From positions 2,178,001-2,242,000 of the forward strand of contig NC_013959.1 in NCBI RefSeq assembly GCF_000025705.1: a stretch of 64,000 nt of DNA, in the 5' to 3' direction. Numbering within the stretch: position 1 is the stretch's first letter; each line of letters starts with the position of its first letter. The position numbers and the translations under genes were made by a program. This DNA comes from Sideroxydans lithotrophicus ES-1 (lineage in GTDB: Bacteria > Pseudomonadota > Gammaproteobacteria > Burkholderiales > Gallionellaceae). The notes under the pieces were generated by a model. It saw only the letters and a program-made list of their open reading frames with translations, was not told where the DNA came from and did no database searches. Of this stretch, positions 37,057 through 46,068 are shown one piece after another.

Positions 37057-37154
37057 TCGAACGGCGCAGGCCGGACAGATCGGCCAGCGCCGCTGCTTCA
37101 GGTTTCACCAAGGGCTGATCGAAACGTTGCGCAAATCAGCGTGCGTCGGGGTAG

Positions 37155-37189
37155 CCCCCTCTCCCTCTGGGAGAGGGCCAGGGTGAGGG
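37155..37189. repeat. Dispersed GA/CT palindromic repeat, type B, copy 1
   Basis: CCCCTCTCCC-TCT-GGGAGAGGG with an adjoining CCAGGGTGAGGG: an imperfect palindrome that would fold into a hairpin on either strand. Three more copies occur in this window (39175-39210, 50748-50783, 51185-51283), two of them inside a gene. It is of the intergenic REP/MITE kind. Confidence 0.7.
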
Positions 37190-37286
37190 AATAATGTGGC
37201 ACCCAGCTTGCCTTGGCGTGTAGTTGGCAACACGCAACTTCGGTCTTCAGGTTCATTAATAGCTATCAACCTCGTTACAATTCGGC

Positions 37287-38168
37287 ATGAACCTGCTCTA
37301 CGACATGCCGCTGTATCGCCCTCCCTCCGAGGGCGACAATTTGATTGTCCAGGCCACGCTGGGGTGCAGCTTCAACCAGTGCAGCTTCTGCGCGATGTAT
37401 CGCAGCAAGCAATACACCGAGCGCCCGCTCGACGACGTGTTCGTCGATATCCGCCAGGCCGCCGCCGGCTGGCCGGATGCGCACCGCGTGTTCCTCGCCG
37501 ATGGCGATGCGCTGGCTCTCCCAACTCCACACCTGCTCGCCATCCTGCGCGAACTGGCAGCCGCGCTGCCGCGGCTGACGCGCGTCTCCTGCTACGCCAC
37601 ACCCGGCAACCTCCAGCGCAAGAGTCCCGCAGAACTGGCCCTGTTGCACGAGCACAAGCTGAACCTGCTCTACTTCGGCATCGAATCCGGCTCCGACCTC
37701 ATCCTGAAAAAGATCACCAAGGGCGCCACACAACGGCGCATGGCCGAAGTGCTGCACAAGGCACAGGCGAGCGGCATGAAAGTCTCCGCCACCGTCATCC
37801 TCGGGCTGGGCGGCAGCCAGCACAGCAACGAGCATATCGACGGCACCATCGCCCTGCTCAACAGCGCGCCCGTCACCTACCTTTCCACACTGCAACTGTA
37901 TCTGGACGAAAGCATCGAGGAAGAATTCCGCCGCAAATACGGCGAGCCATTCGAGATGCCGAACGACCTGGCGATATTGAAGGAACAGGAAAGACTGATC
38001 AGCGGCCTCAACCCGCCGCAGCCGCTCATCTTCCGCTCCAACCATGCCTCCAATGCGCTGGCACTCGCCGGCAACCTGCCCAGGGACAAAGAGAAACTGC
38101 TGCTGCAACTGCGTGAAGCGATGGCTGGCCATCGACCGCTGCGCCCGTTTTATATGCGAGGGCTTTAA
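37287..38168 (+). CDS. Radical SAM protein, 293 aa
   Basis: The protein has its [4Fe-4S] site near the N-terminus as GCSFNQCSFCAMYRSKQY (Cys27, Cys32, Cys35), with CX4CX2C spacing instead of the canonical CX3CX2C. This spacing fits a group of small radical SAM proteins with the MYRxKxY/F extension. Other SAM-binding signs are FLADGDALALP, YFGIESGSD and VSATVILGLGG. No SPASM, TRAM or B12-binding domain is present, so the substrate is unknown. The last 15 codons (MAGHRPLRPFYMRGL) are repeated downstream at 38805-38852. Confidence 0.9.
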   Translation: MNLLYDMPLYRPPSEGDNLIVQATLGCSFNQCSFCAMYRSKQYTERPLDDVFVDIRQAAAGWPDAHRVFLADGDALALPTPHLLAILRELAAALPRLTRVSCYATPGNLQRKSPAELALLHEHKLNLLYFGIESGSDLILKKITKGATQRRMAEVLHKAQASGMKVSATVILGLGGSQHSNEHIDGTIALLNSAPVTYLSTLQLYLDESIEEEFRRKYGEPFEMPNDLAILKEQERLISGLNPPQPLIFRSNHASNALALAGNLPRDKEKLLLQLREAMAGHRPLRPFYMRGL

Positions 38169-38253
38169 CCTGGCCCTTATGATTTTGCCCCTACAATTGC
38201 ATGCTTTGCTTTGGTGTAGAATTCTTTTCATCCACTCCCTTACCTCACTGGGC

Positions 38254-38740
<487 letters not shown>

Positions 38741-38804
38741 GCACAATCAGCTGACAAATTTGGTTTCTGCCAACGATTCGGCCTTGGCCAGTTTAATTTA
38801 ATCA

Positions 38805-38852
38805 ATGGCTGGAAACCGGCCATTGCGCCCGTTCTACATGCGCGGACTTTGA
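38805..38852 (+). pseudogene. Copy of the radical SAM gene 3' end
   Basis: Reads MAGNRPLRPFYMRGL and stop, against MAGHRPLRPFYMRGL at the end of the intact gene (14 of 15 residues the same), while only 37 of 48 bases agree. Nearly all differences are synonymous, which means both sequences evolved under selection in full-length genes before this fragment was stranded here. It sits just after the DUF4160/DUF2442 pair. Confidence 0.85.
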
Positions 38853-38861
38853 GGTGCAAGC

Positions 38862-38920
38862 AACTGGCTAGTCTGCGGCTTGATGGCGCTTCACATTAAT
38901 TTCACTTTAAAAAATATTGC
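38862..38920 (+). pseudogene. Second degenerate copy of the MATE gene 3' end
   Basis: AACTGGCTAGTC followed by GCGGCTTGATGGCGCTT matches the MATE remnant at 35402-35460 at about 46 of 60 positions, with a 17-base identical run. It shares GCGCTT and the A-rich end with that remnant but not with the intact MATE gene, so the two remnants are closer to each other than to the gene. Nine bases separate it from the radical SAM remnant. Confidence 0.65.
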
Positions 38921-39174
38921 GCCAGCAAGCGCTTACCCATTTCCCTGCTATTCGCGTTGACACTCACCGCCCCACTCAAATAAAGTCTGCCCCTCTTGCA
39001 GATCTGCTAGATGCACATCGCACCGCACGCACGGCGCGAGGCTCACAGCAGAATCCCCAGAACAGTGAGGCTGGCGCAAGACACAAACCCGCAATAGCGG
39101 GTACAAGCCAGCATCACGACTGTTCGCAAAAGGGGAAGCACTTGTCTCACGCATCCAGCACCATCAAACACCAT

Positions 39175-39210
39175 CCCCTCTCCCTTGCAGGGAGAGGGCT
39201 AGGGAGAGGG
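39175..39210. repeat. Dispersed repeat type B, copy 2, supplying a ribosome binding site
   Basis: CCCCTCTCCC-TTGCA-GGGAGAGGG with the adjoining CTAGGGAGAGGG. Its last GGGAGAGGG ends 8 bases before the ATG of the methyltransferase gene, so the repeat provides the Shine-Dalgarno sequence. If the stem forms in RNA, that site could be partly masked. Confidence 0.7.
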
Positions 39211-39218
39211 TAGACTCA

Positions 39219-40031
39219 ATGAGCCAGAACCCCCTCTCCGCCACCGCCCCCTGGAACCTCGTCGCCGACGGCTACGCCGAGACCACCATGCTCGTGTTCG
39301 AGCAATTCGCCGACGAAGCCATTGCCGCCAGCAACCTCAAACCCAACTCCACCGTACTCGATGTCGCCTGCGGCCCCGGTACACTCGCACTCCGGCTCGC
39401 GCAGCAAGCCGGGCAAGTACACGGCATCGACTTCTCCGAAGCCATGCTCGCCATCTTCCGCAACAAGATCGAACAAGCCGGACACCGCAACATTGCCCTG
39501 CACTGCGGCGATGCGCAAACCCTGCCCTATGCCGACGCAACCTTCGACGCCGCCTTCTCGCTGTTCGGCCTCATGTTTTTCCCCGACAGGCAAAAAGGCT
39601 TTGCCGAGATCTACCGCACGCTCAAACCCGGCGGCAGCATCGCCATCACTAGCTGGGCGCCCGTGGACCAATCGCCCGCCATGCAAACCATGTTCGGCGC
39701 ACTGCGCGCCATCAAGCCCGACCTGCCGCAACCGCAACGCTCCGTCGCCACACTGGAAAACCCGCAGCGCTTCAGACAAGAAATGGAAGAAGCCGGCTTC
39801 CGCTATATCGAGATACGCAGCGTCACCAAAGCCTTCCCCGTCGGCAGCACCGCCGAATTCTGGGACAACATGGTCAAGGGCAGCGCACCGATTCAGATGA
39901 TGAAGAAGGGATTGGGCGAAGAGCAGTGGCGCGAGAAGGAAAAGCTGGCGCTGGCCTGGCTGGAAGAGACACTGCCTACGCTGAAGGGGCCATTGACTTC
40001 GGATGCTTGGTTGGGGGTGGGGGTGAAGTGA
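39219..40031 (+). CDS. Class I SAM-dependent methyltransferase
   Basis: The 270-residue protein has a Methyltransf_11/25 fold: motif I VLDVACGPGTLAL (about 46-58), motif II HGIDFSEAMLA, DAQTLPYADATFDAAFS (motif III-like) and a post-III LKPGGSIAITSW. It looks like a small-molecule or ubiquinone-type methyltransferase, without a telling neighbour. Its ribosome binding site comes from the adjoining dispersed repeat. Codon use is host-like, unlike the next gene. Confidence 0.9.
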   Translation: MSQNPLSATAPWNLVADGYAETTMLVFEQFADEAIAASNLKPNSTVLDVACGPGTLALRLAQQAGQVHGIDFSEAMLAIFRNKIEQAGHRNIALHCGDAQTLPYADATFDAAFSLFGLMFFPDRQKGFAEIYRTLKPGGSIAITSWAPVDQSPAMQTMFGALRAIKPDLPQPQRSVATLENPQRFRQEMEEAGFRYIEIRSVTKAFPVGSTAEFWDNMVKGSAPIQMMKKGLGEEQWREKEKLALAWLEETLPTLKGPLTSDAWLGVGVK

Positions 40032-40118
40032 TGGCCGCAAAGAAACCGCGGTCTATTCCCGATTGTTTATGCACCTGCCGTACTTAATTCCTTAAATTAT
40101 TCAAGAAAGTGATATGTC

Positions 40119-42176
40119 ATGCACATAAAAACACTGCGCATAAAGAATTTCCGGGCAATTGAAGACGTAAACGTTGAATTTGATAATCGTGTGAATATTA
40201 TTGTTGGTCCCAATGCAATAGGAAAGACAACAATTTTGGAGTCAATTAGATTGGCGAAAGCATTGCTTTGTCCTCGGACTCAGAACGAGAGCATGCAAGC
40301 TCTTTTTGCTCTCGGTGCCACATCTCCACACATTCCTCAACAATTGGCTTTTCCTGCTTTGGCTAGAAATCCAAGTATTCCAGTGATAATTGGCATTCGT
40401 TTTGAAATGAGCAAGGATGAAATCGAGTGGCTAGAAAATTCCATACCCTTTGTATCGAGAGGAATTGTTCAGGCAAGAATGGGACAAGCTTTTTCGAATC
40501 CAACTACGCTTATAAATTTTCTGGGTACTCCGCAGGGTCAACAAGCAATTGAAGCAGCACAAAAGGAAGTTGCTTCAGCGATAAAAGTCGCGACGAACGA
40601 CAACAGAGGTTGTCGCATTGAATTAACAATATCACAACAAACCGGCCCACAAGCGACTGACAATTCTATTTGGCCGAGTCTCATATCAATGCTCGACCAG
40701 CGCCATCCACCTGGCCTAGCAAGTTTTAGTTATTTCCCGGCTGACAGGGCGTTACCACAAGGTGAGCAGCCTGTTCAATTAGGCATGGCGGACGCTCAAG
40801 CGCAATTAGAGTCACATAGCTCTCAGCCGCAAACCAAATACACTCGGCTAAAAAACACAATATTTAACGCAATGATAATGAGCGAACTTGGGCGACAAGA
40901 ATTAATCACAGAGTTCGAACGTATCTTTACTGGAATATTAAAAGGACGCCGCCTCAAAGGCATGGGGCTTAATCATTTCGGTTTGCTTTCCATAATGGTT
41001 GAAGATACAGAAACCGGACGAACATTCGATATTGATGGAATGAGTAGTGGAGAGAAAGGCCTTATCCTTACTTTTCTTCTCATCGAGAGGTCGATTGCTC
41101 AAGATGGCTTAATACTTTTAGATGAGCCTGAGTTACATCTTAATCCAGCGGTTTGTAAAGAACTTTTGTCGTTTCTCGTCAATGGCTATGCAGTTCGAAA
41201 GAATCTCCAAGTATTTGTGTGTTCACATTCTCCGGAAATCCTAGCAGGAGCATTTGAAAATGATGAATGCTCTCTTTATCACCTCGAGTCAGAACTTATG
41301 CTCACTAAAGTTCGTCGACAGGATCACGCAGTCATAGCCGAAGCACTTCGGCGACTGGGCACATCAGAAAGTGAAGGTCTTCTCTTCAAGGGAACAGTTT
41401 TCGTTGAGGGCACTGACGATATCAGCCTTTTAGAAGCTGGGTTTGGCACTATATTTCGCAGATACAAAGTTAAAGATTTAGGCGGACGTCGTGAGATAGA
41501 AAAAGAGATAAAGCAGCTACAGGATGGAGAGAAAGAGGGCATTGAGTTATCACCTCGTTTTTTCATTTTTGATCGAGATGAATCGCCCAGCAACTTAAAG
41601 AACACAAAATCAACGAAAATTCTCCAATGGGGACGGCGATGTTTTGAAAACTATTTAATCGACATCGACATCCTAGGTGATTTGCTTATGGATTCCGAAA
41701 TTGTTAAAAATCCCCTCAAAAATCTAGGCGAGGTGAGCAAGTTGCTTCGTGACTTGGCTTTAGGTCAACTAGATGATTTCGTCGCCAAACAAATTTATTC
41801 ATCGTACAAATATACTGATCCCGGTATTCGAGCGGCGGAAATTCAAGGAAAGAAGCTAGATGATATTTCTGAAATGCTACATGTGCGACTTCTAGAAATA
41901 ATGAAACAGACCACCTCCGTTGACCAAAGCAACTGGAAGAATGATTTTCTGAATAAATGCACTGAAGAACGCGAAAAGCTATCCAATGTTTGGGAAACAA
42001 AATGGCAGGATGAGTGCGATGGAAAACGTCTATTTAGTGAACTCTGCCAACAAGTTCAGCCAAAAATGGGGCCAAGAAAATTCAAAATTCGGGTTATGAC
42101 CGAAATGCGACTAAGACCTTCTGACAATTGGAGAGCTGTTAATGGTCTACTTGCTGAGTTACTCGCCAACAATTAG
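40119..42176 (+). CDS. AAA ATPase with C-terminal TOPRIM/DUF4435-like domain (probable defence protein)
   Basis: The 685-residue protein has an ABC-type ATPase (AAA_15/21): Walker A GPNAIGKT (30-37), signature MSSGEKG (near 308) and Walker B LILLDEPELHLNP (near 330). From about 425 a TOPRIM-type domain follows: VFVEGTDD (Glu430, Asp433), FDRD (Asp485, Asp487) and CFENYLID (Glu510). The ENYL motif is DUF4435-like. OLD nucleases, GajA and fused PARIS (AriA-AriB) share this architecture, so a phage-defence role is likely. The gene is clearly more AT-rich than its neighbours and its codons end often in A/T, a sign of transfer. Confidence 0.85.
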   Translation: MHIKTLRIKNFRAIEDVNVEFDNRVNIIVGPNAIGKTTILESIRLAKALLCPRTQNESMQALFALGATSPHIPQQLAFPALARNPSIPVIIGIRFEMSKDEIEWLENSIPFVSRGIVQARMGQAFSNPTTLINFLGTPQGQQAIEAAQKEVASAIKVATNDNRGCRIELTISQQTGPQATDNSIWPSLISMLDQRHPPGLASFSYFPADRALPQGEQPVQLGMADAQAQLESHSSQPQTKYTRLKNTIFNAMIMSELGRQELITEFERIFTGILKGRRLKGMGLNHFGLLSIMVEDTETGRTFDIDGMSSGEKGLILTFLLIERSIAQDGLILLDEPELHLNPAVCKELLSFLVNGYAVRKNLQVFVCSHSPEILAGAFENDECSLYHLESELMLTKVRRQDHAVIAEALRRLGTSESEGLLFKGTVFVEGTDDISLLEAGFGTIFRRYKVKDLGGRREIEKEIKQLQDGEKEGIELSPRFFIFDRDESPSNLKNTKSTKILQWGRRCFENYLIDIDILGDLLMDSEIVKNPLKNLGEVSKLLRDLALGQLDDFVAKQIYSSYKYTDPGIRAAEIQGKKLDDISEMLHVRLLEIMKQTTSVDQSNWKNDFLNKCTEEREKLSNVWETKWQDECDGKRLFSELCQQVQPKMGPRKFKIRVMTEMRLRPSDNWRAVNGLLAELLANN

Positions 42177-42313
42177 CAAATGCGTAGCCAGAGGCGCCAG
42201 AGTCGAGCCGTAGGTACCGGAGTCGAAATGTTGTTTTGCTAAGCTGAAAATTGAAGAAGATCAACTCCGCTACACTTTGCCTCTTTCTTCCACTTAAGTG
42301 CTAACCCCATCCC

Positions 42314-44128
42314 ATGTCCACCCTAATCCCCTCCCTTGGCGCCGCCCGCTTCGATGCACGCGGTGAGCTGCGTCTTGCCGAACGCCTGAAGGATTGCCTC
42401 GAAGACAACGCCTGGGTGTGGCACAACATCCCAGTCGGGCCTTTCGGCAGGCATCCTGATTTCGTGGCCTTGCATCCGCAGCAGGGCATTGTGGTGCTGG
42501 AGGTGAAGGATTGGCGGCTGGATACGATAGGCAATGCGAACAGCAAGCAGGTGGAGCTGATCACTGATCGCGGCAATGTGCTGACTGACAATCCATTCGT
42601 GCAGGTGCGCAATTACATGTTCAACGTGGTGAATGCGTTGCAGCGCGATCCGTTGCTGGTGAACGAGGGCGGGAGCTTCAAGGGCAAGCCGGTGTTTTCT
42701 TTCGGGCATGGTGTGGCTTTCAGTAACATCACGCGCAAGCAATTTGAGCAGACCGATTTGTGGGAAGTGTTTCCGCCGGAGCGCTGCATCTTCCGCGACG
42801 AGATGGCGGAGAAGGTGGATGCCGATGCGTTTCGCGAGCGAGTCTGGCGCATGGTGTCGCCGCGCATTGGGCCTGCGTTGTCTCTGCCGCAGATCGACCG
42901 GGTGCGTGCGCTGCTGTTCCCGGAGATTCGCGTTACGCAGATTGCCCTGCCGTTTGATGATCCTGCGAAAACCTCGCCCGCCGATGACCGCTTGCTGGCG
43001 GTGATGGATATGCAGCAGGAGTTGCTGGCGCGCAGCATGGGCGAGGGTCACCGCATCGTGCGCGGCGTAGCGGGTTCGGGCAAGACGCTGATTCTGGCGT
43101 TCCGCGCCGAGCAGATCGCGCGTGCGGCGAGTCGCCCGGTGCTGCTGCTGAGTTACGCGAACGGCATCTCGGGACGGCTGGAGAATGCGATGCAGGACAG
43201 AGGGGTGGAGGACAAGGTGGTCACTTCGACCTTTCATTCCTGGTGCTGGAAGATGCTGCGCACTTACGGGCTGCCGATAGCAACCGAGAAAGAGATTCCC
43301 GATTTTTCGGAGCGGCAGGCCGCCAATGTGCAGGCCGTGCTTGATGCCGCCGAACGCGGGCTGATTCCGGGCGGGCAATACGATGCGGTGCTGATCGACG
43401 AGGCGCACGATTTCGAGCCGCAATGGCTGGCGCTGGCGGCGAAAATGGTGAACCCGGACACGAAGGCGCTGATGATTGTTTACGACGATGCGCAGGCAAT
43501 CTACAAAGGGCGCAAGCGCCCGGTGTGGAAGCAGCTCGGTATCGAGGCCGCCGGCCGCACGACGGTGCTCAAGGTGAATTACCGCAACACCGCGCAGATA
43601 CTGCGCTTCGCGCGCAAATTCGCCGCCGATGTGATCGGCGCACCGGGCGTATGCGCCGGTGACGAGAGCGCGATCCTGATGCCGGAAGACGGCGGGCGCG
43701 AGGGTGTGGAGCCGGCGGTGCGCCAGTGCGTGAGCCATGACGGCGAAGCCCATGCGATTGCGGAATGGCTGCAGGGACGCAAGGCCGCCGGCTACCAGTG
43801 GGGGCAGATGGCGGTGCTGTATCCCCGGCATTTCATCGGCGAGCGGTTCGAGAAGGTGCTGGCGAAACAAGGCGTGCCGGTGGATGTGGCCAAGGATCAT
43901 CACAACCGCGTGGAGACGGAACGCGACGCGGTGCGCTTCATCTCCATGCACAACGCCAAGGGTCTGGAGTTTCCCTGTGTGGCGATTGGCGGATTGGGTG
44001 AGCTGAAGAAGCCCGAGGATATCGAAGACGATGTGCGCCTGACCTATGTGGCCATCACGCGGGCGACGCATGAGGCATTCATCACTTACTCGAACATGTC
44101 GGAGTTGGTGAGCAGGTTGGTGGTGTAG
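42314..44128 (+). CDS. NERD-domain UvrD/Rep-like helicase
   Basis: The 604-residue protein has an N-terminal NERD nuclease-like domain (about 15-125, PDFVALHPQQGIVVLEVKDW, with the E-x-K catalytic motif) fused to an SF1A helicase: Walker A GVAGSGKT (251-258), VLIDEAHDF (about 359-367), the motif III-IV region KVNYRNTAQILRFA, MHNAKGLEF and VAITRATHEAFI. It may process DNA ends. It follows the AAA-TOPRIM gene by 137 bases, the order known from Gabija (GajA-GajB), but its base composition is host-like. No clear ribosome binding site. The last 32 codons are repeated at 45272-45365. Confidence 0.9.
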   Translation: MSTLIPSLGAARFDARGELRLAERLKDCLEDNAWVWHNIPVGPFGRHPDFVALHPQQGIVVLEVKDWRLDTIGNANSKQVELITDRGNVLTDNPFVQVRNYMFNVVNALQRDPLLVNEGGSFKGKPVFSFGHGVAFSNITRKQFEQTDLWEVFPPERCIFRDEMAEKVDADAFRERVWRMVSPRIGPALSLPQIDRVRALLFPEIRVTQIALPFDDPAKTSPADDRLLAVMDMQQELLARSMGEGHRIVRGVAGSGKTLILAFRAEQIARAASRPVLLLSYANGISGRLENAMQDRGVEDKVVTSTFHSWCWKMLRTYGLPIATEKEIPDFSERQAANVQAVLDAAERGLIPGGQYDAVLIDEAHDFEPQWLALAAKMVNPDTKALMIVYDDAQAIYKGRKRPVWKQLGIEAAGRTTVLKVNYRNTAQILRFARKFAADVIGAPGVCAGDESAILMPEDGGREGVEPAVRQCVSHDGEAHAIAEWLQGRKAAGYQWGQMAVLYPRHFIGERFEKVLAKQGVPVDVAKDHHNRVETERDAVRFISMHNAKGLEFPCVAIGGLGELKKPEDIEDDVRLTYVAITRATHEAFITYSNMSELVSRLVV

Positions 44129-44235
44129 TCCGGCACAATGTCACACCCCGGTTTCCCGCCTTAACCGGCCCGCATCCATTAAACTCTCGCCCTCAAGTCC
44201 GTCTCGGACGCACGCTAACTCTGCAAAGGTTCACC

Positions 44236-44736
44236 ATGTACCCCGTTTACGATGTCGATGCCGCCCTGCTGTTGTCCCTCACTGTTGCGGCCAAGCGCCG
44301 CCCGGCCGCGCTGGACGAGATCATCACCGCGCTGGCCATGGCCCAGCACGGCGAGATTCCGGCCAAATCCATACTGGTGGACGCGTTTGCGCACATGGGC
44401 GTTTGTGGCCTGATCACCGAGGCAGAGGGTGGCTATACCCTCTCTGCTACGGCGCAGGCGATGATGGCGGGGCAGCGCGCCAAGGACGACAGCGCCACCC
44501 GGCTGGCCCACCTCAAGCAACAGCTCGCCAACTTTGATCCCAAGGGCAAGCACCCAAGCATTCAGGTCACCCAGGAGCAGTTGCTGGCGGCGATTCAGAG
44601 CTACAAGGCGGCTGAACACAGCCACCAGGTCAAGAACATGCTGACCGACAGGCCCAAGGCTAAGAGCAGCTGGATTCCGACCAAGGATCTGGTGCAGGGC
44701 AAACAGCACCTGTCCTCCAAACGCCGCAAACCTTAA
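44236..44736 (+). CDS. Conserved hypothetical protein, 166 aa
   Basis: MYPVYDVDAALLLSLTVAAKRRPAALDEIITALAMAQHG... The first 75 residues read like a winged-helix domain (AALDEIITAL / KSILVDAFAHMGVCGLITEAEGGYTLS), with a wing at EGGYTLS. The rest is Lys-rich. It might bind nucleic acid; no named family is recognised. AAGG precedes the ATG. It is the first of two small genes between the helicase and its 3'-end remnant. Confidence 0.72.
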   Translation: MYPVYDVDAALLLSLTVAAKRRPAALDEIITALAMAQHGEIPAKSILVDAFAHMGVCGLITEAEGGYTLSATAQAMMAGQRAKDDSATRLAHLKQQLANFDPKGKHPSIQVTQEQLLAAIQSYKAAEHSHQVKNMLTDRPKAKSSWIPTKDLVQGKQHLSSKRRKP

Positions 44737-44837
44737 GTCTGCCAGAGAGACTAAAGGGCACCTCTAAAGGGGCCGGGCTTGGCCGGGCTCGAATAAAATT
44801 CCCTGCCACACTGCCAGCCCTTGAATGAAACCACGCC

Positions 44838-45209
44838 ATGACCGAACCCCAAGCCCCCACCGCCCCTGAGACCGAGCGCGGCGTGCTGGTCGCGCTGATC
44901 TTCGCCCTGGTGGCGGAGCGTCTGCGTGTGCACGTCGAGCATTCGCAATGGCTCACCCAGGCGCAGGGCAGCACTCTCGCCGCAGACTGGCTGGCGCGCA
45001 GCAAGCGCAAGCTGCCGCTCGATCAACGCAAGCACCTTTCCGACTTGAGCGACCAACTGGCGCGGCAGCTTGCCGAATCCACCTCGCGCGAGGCAGGGCT
45101 GTATGTCAGCCATGAGCTGCAAGAGGCGTTGGATCCCCGCTACCAGTCCGAGCTGGGCCAGTCTGTGATGGCCGAATGTGCTCGCATGCTGGATGAGAAC
45201 CCGCAATAA
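44838..45209 (+). CDS. Conserved hypothetical protein, 123 aa
   Basis: MTEPQAPTAPETERGVLVALIFALVAERLRVHVEHSQWL... is a helical, soluble protein. It has no recognisable motif or membrane segment; the hydrophobic stretch VLVALIFALVAERL is amphipathic and short. Composition is host-like. It ends 62 bases before the helicase remnant. Confidence 0.68.
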   Translation: MTEPQAPTAPETERGVLVALIFALVAERLRVHVEHSQWLTQAQGSTLAADWLARSKRKLPLDQRKHLSDLSDQLARQLAESTSREAGLYVSHELQEALDPRYQSELGQSVMAECARMLDENPQ

Positions 45210-45271
45210 CCTTGGGCCGCGAAAATTCGGAGTCTGATTTGGTGTCAGCATCGCAACTGTAGGGGACAACA

Positions 45272-45365
45272 ATGCGCCTGACCTACATCGCCATTGCTCG
45301 GGCGACGCATGAGGCATTTGTTACTTATTCGAATATGTCGGAGTTGGGGGGGGTTGGTGGTGTAG
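45272..45365 (+). pseudogene. Copy of the NERD-helicase gene 3' end
   Basis: MRLTYIAIARATHEAFVTYSNMSEL matches VRLTYVAITRATHEAFITYSNMSEL at the end of the intact helicase; 64 of the first 76 bases agree, most differences being third-position. A two-base loss in a G-run then shifts the frame away from the native stop. It is a stranded 3' tail of a diverged helicase allele. Confidence 0.85.
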
Positions 45366-45390
45366 CCACCCAAGAAGGTCTGATTCAGTC

Positions 45391-45457
45391 GTCGCACCGG
45401 CGAAGGCCGGTGTCCAGTTGATTAAGAACACTGGATTCCGGCCTTCGCCGGAATGAC
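45391..45457. repeat. Dispersed palindromic repeat type A, copy 1
   Basis: GTCGCACCGGCGAAGGCCGG, then TGTCCAGTTGATT, then ACTGGATTCCGGCCTTCGCC, then GGAATGAC. The two arms are complementary, giving a long hairpin. A second copy at 47691-47757 differs at about six of 67 positions and has the same orientation. It is of the MITE/REP type, widespread in proteobacteria. Confidence 0.75.
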
Positions 45458-45482
45458 AAAATCTGAAGTATTAGAGATGCTC

Positions 45483-45785
45483 TCAAGCCGCCTTGAGTTG
45501 CCGGATGTTTGTGTAATCGCCTTCCTGTTCCAGTGTCCACACATCCACAGCTTGTTGCATACGCAACCACAGCCCTGCGCCATTGCCCAGCAATTTGCCC
45601 AAGCGGATCGCCATGTCCGGCGTAACCGGACGGCGTCCGTGCAGAATTTCGGACACGGTGCGGCGCGACACGCCCAGCCGGTCGGCAAACTCGCCTTGCG
45701 TGATTCCCAGTTCGGGCAATACCACTTCACGCAGCAATGTGCCGGGGTGAGTGGGTGCGCGTTTTTTGTTTCGTAAAGTATCCAT
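45483..45785 (-). CDS. higA: HigA family antitoxin (XRE helix-turn-helix)
   Basis: The 100-residue protein begins with MDTLRNKKRAPTHPGTLLREVVLPELGITQGEFADRLGVSRRTVSEILHGRRPVTPDMAIRL, the HigA/VapI-type HTH with the HPG start motif. It neutralises HigB and represses the operon. It overlaps the higB stop by one base, with toxin first, the order usual for higBA. It likely binds the palindrome at 46071-46089. Confidence 0.93.
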   Translation of the reverse strand: MDTLRNKKRAPTHPGTLLREVVLPELGITQGEFADRLGVSRRTVSEILHGRRPVTPDMAIRLGKLLGNGAGLWLRMQQAVDVWTLEQEGDYTNIRQLKAA

Positions 45786-46063
45786 CAGTGATAATCCTCC
45801 AAGTCCAGTATATAGGCATCGCCGTTTTCAAACTCGAATGTGATGCGCCAATTAGCCGACACTCTCACGCTCCACAAGTTGCGCTTGACGCCCTTCAGGC
45901 GATGCAGCCGGAAGCCGGGCAAGTCCAATTCGTTCACCTGATCCGCAACATCAATTGCGTCGAGCATCAGGGTAATACGTGTGGCGTAGTCAGCTTGTAC
46001 GCCGCTGGCAGTGCCTTTGATAAACAGGCGTTCAAGTCCTTTATGTTTGAAACTCTTGATCAT
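45785..46063 (-). CDS. higB: HigB-type toxin (RelE superfamily mRNA interferase)
   Basis: The 92-residue protein MIKSFKHKGLERLFIKGTASGVQ... is a typical HigB/RelE-like ribosome-dependent mRNase, with LHRLKGVKRNLWSVRVSANWRITFEFENGDAYILDLEDYH containing the conserved SANWRITF segment (Arg in the active region) and the C-terminal DxxDYH. The start codon lies at the predicted transcription start, so its mRNA is probably leaderless. Confidence 0.93.
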   Translation of the reverse strand: MIKSFKHKGLERLFIKGTASGVQADYATRITLMLDAIDVADQVNELDLPGFRLHRLKGVKRNLWSVRVSANWRITFEFENGDAYILDLEDYH

Positions 46064-46068
46064 GTCGC

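Larger units (their letters stand above)
38741..39218. other. 478-base region with two 3'-end remnants and a repeat, no gene
   Basis: The gap holds, in order, a copy of the radical SAM 3' end (38805-38852), a degraded copy of the MATE 3' end (38862-38920), a hairpin ACCCGC-AATA-GCGGGT near 39086-39101 and the type B repeat at 39175-39210 that runs up to the next start codon. Nothing else in it looks coding. Confidence 0.7.
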
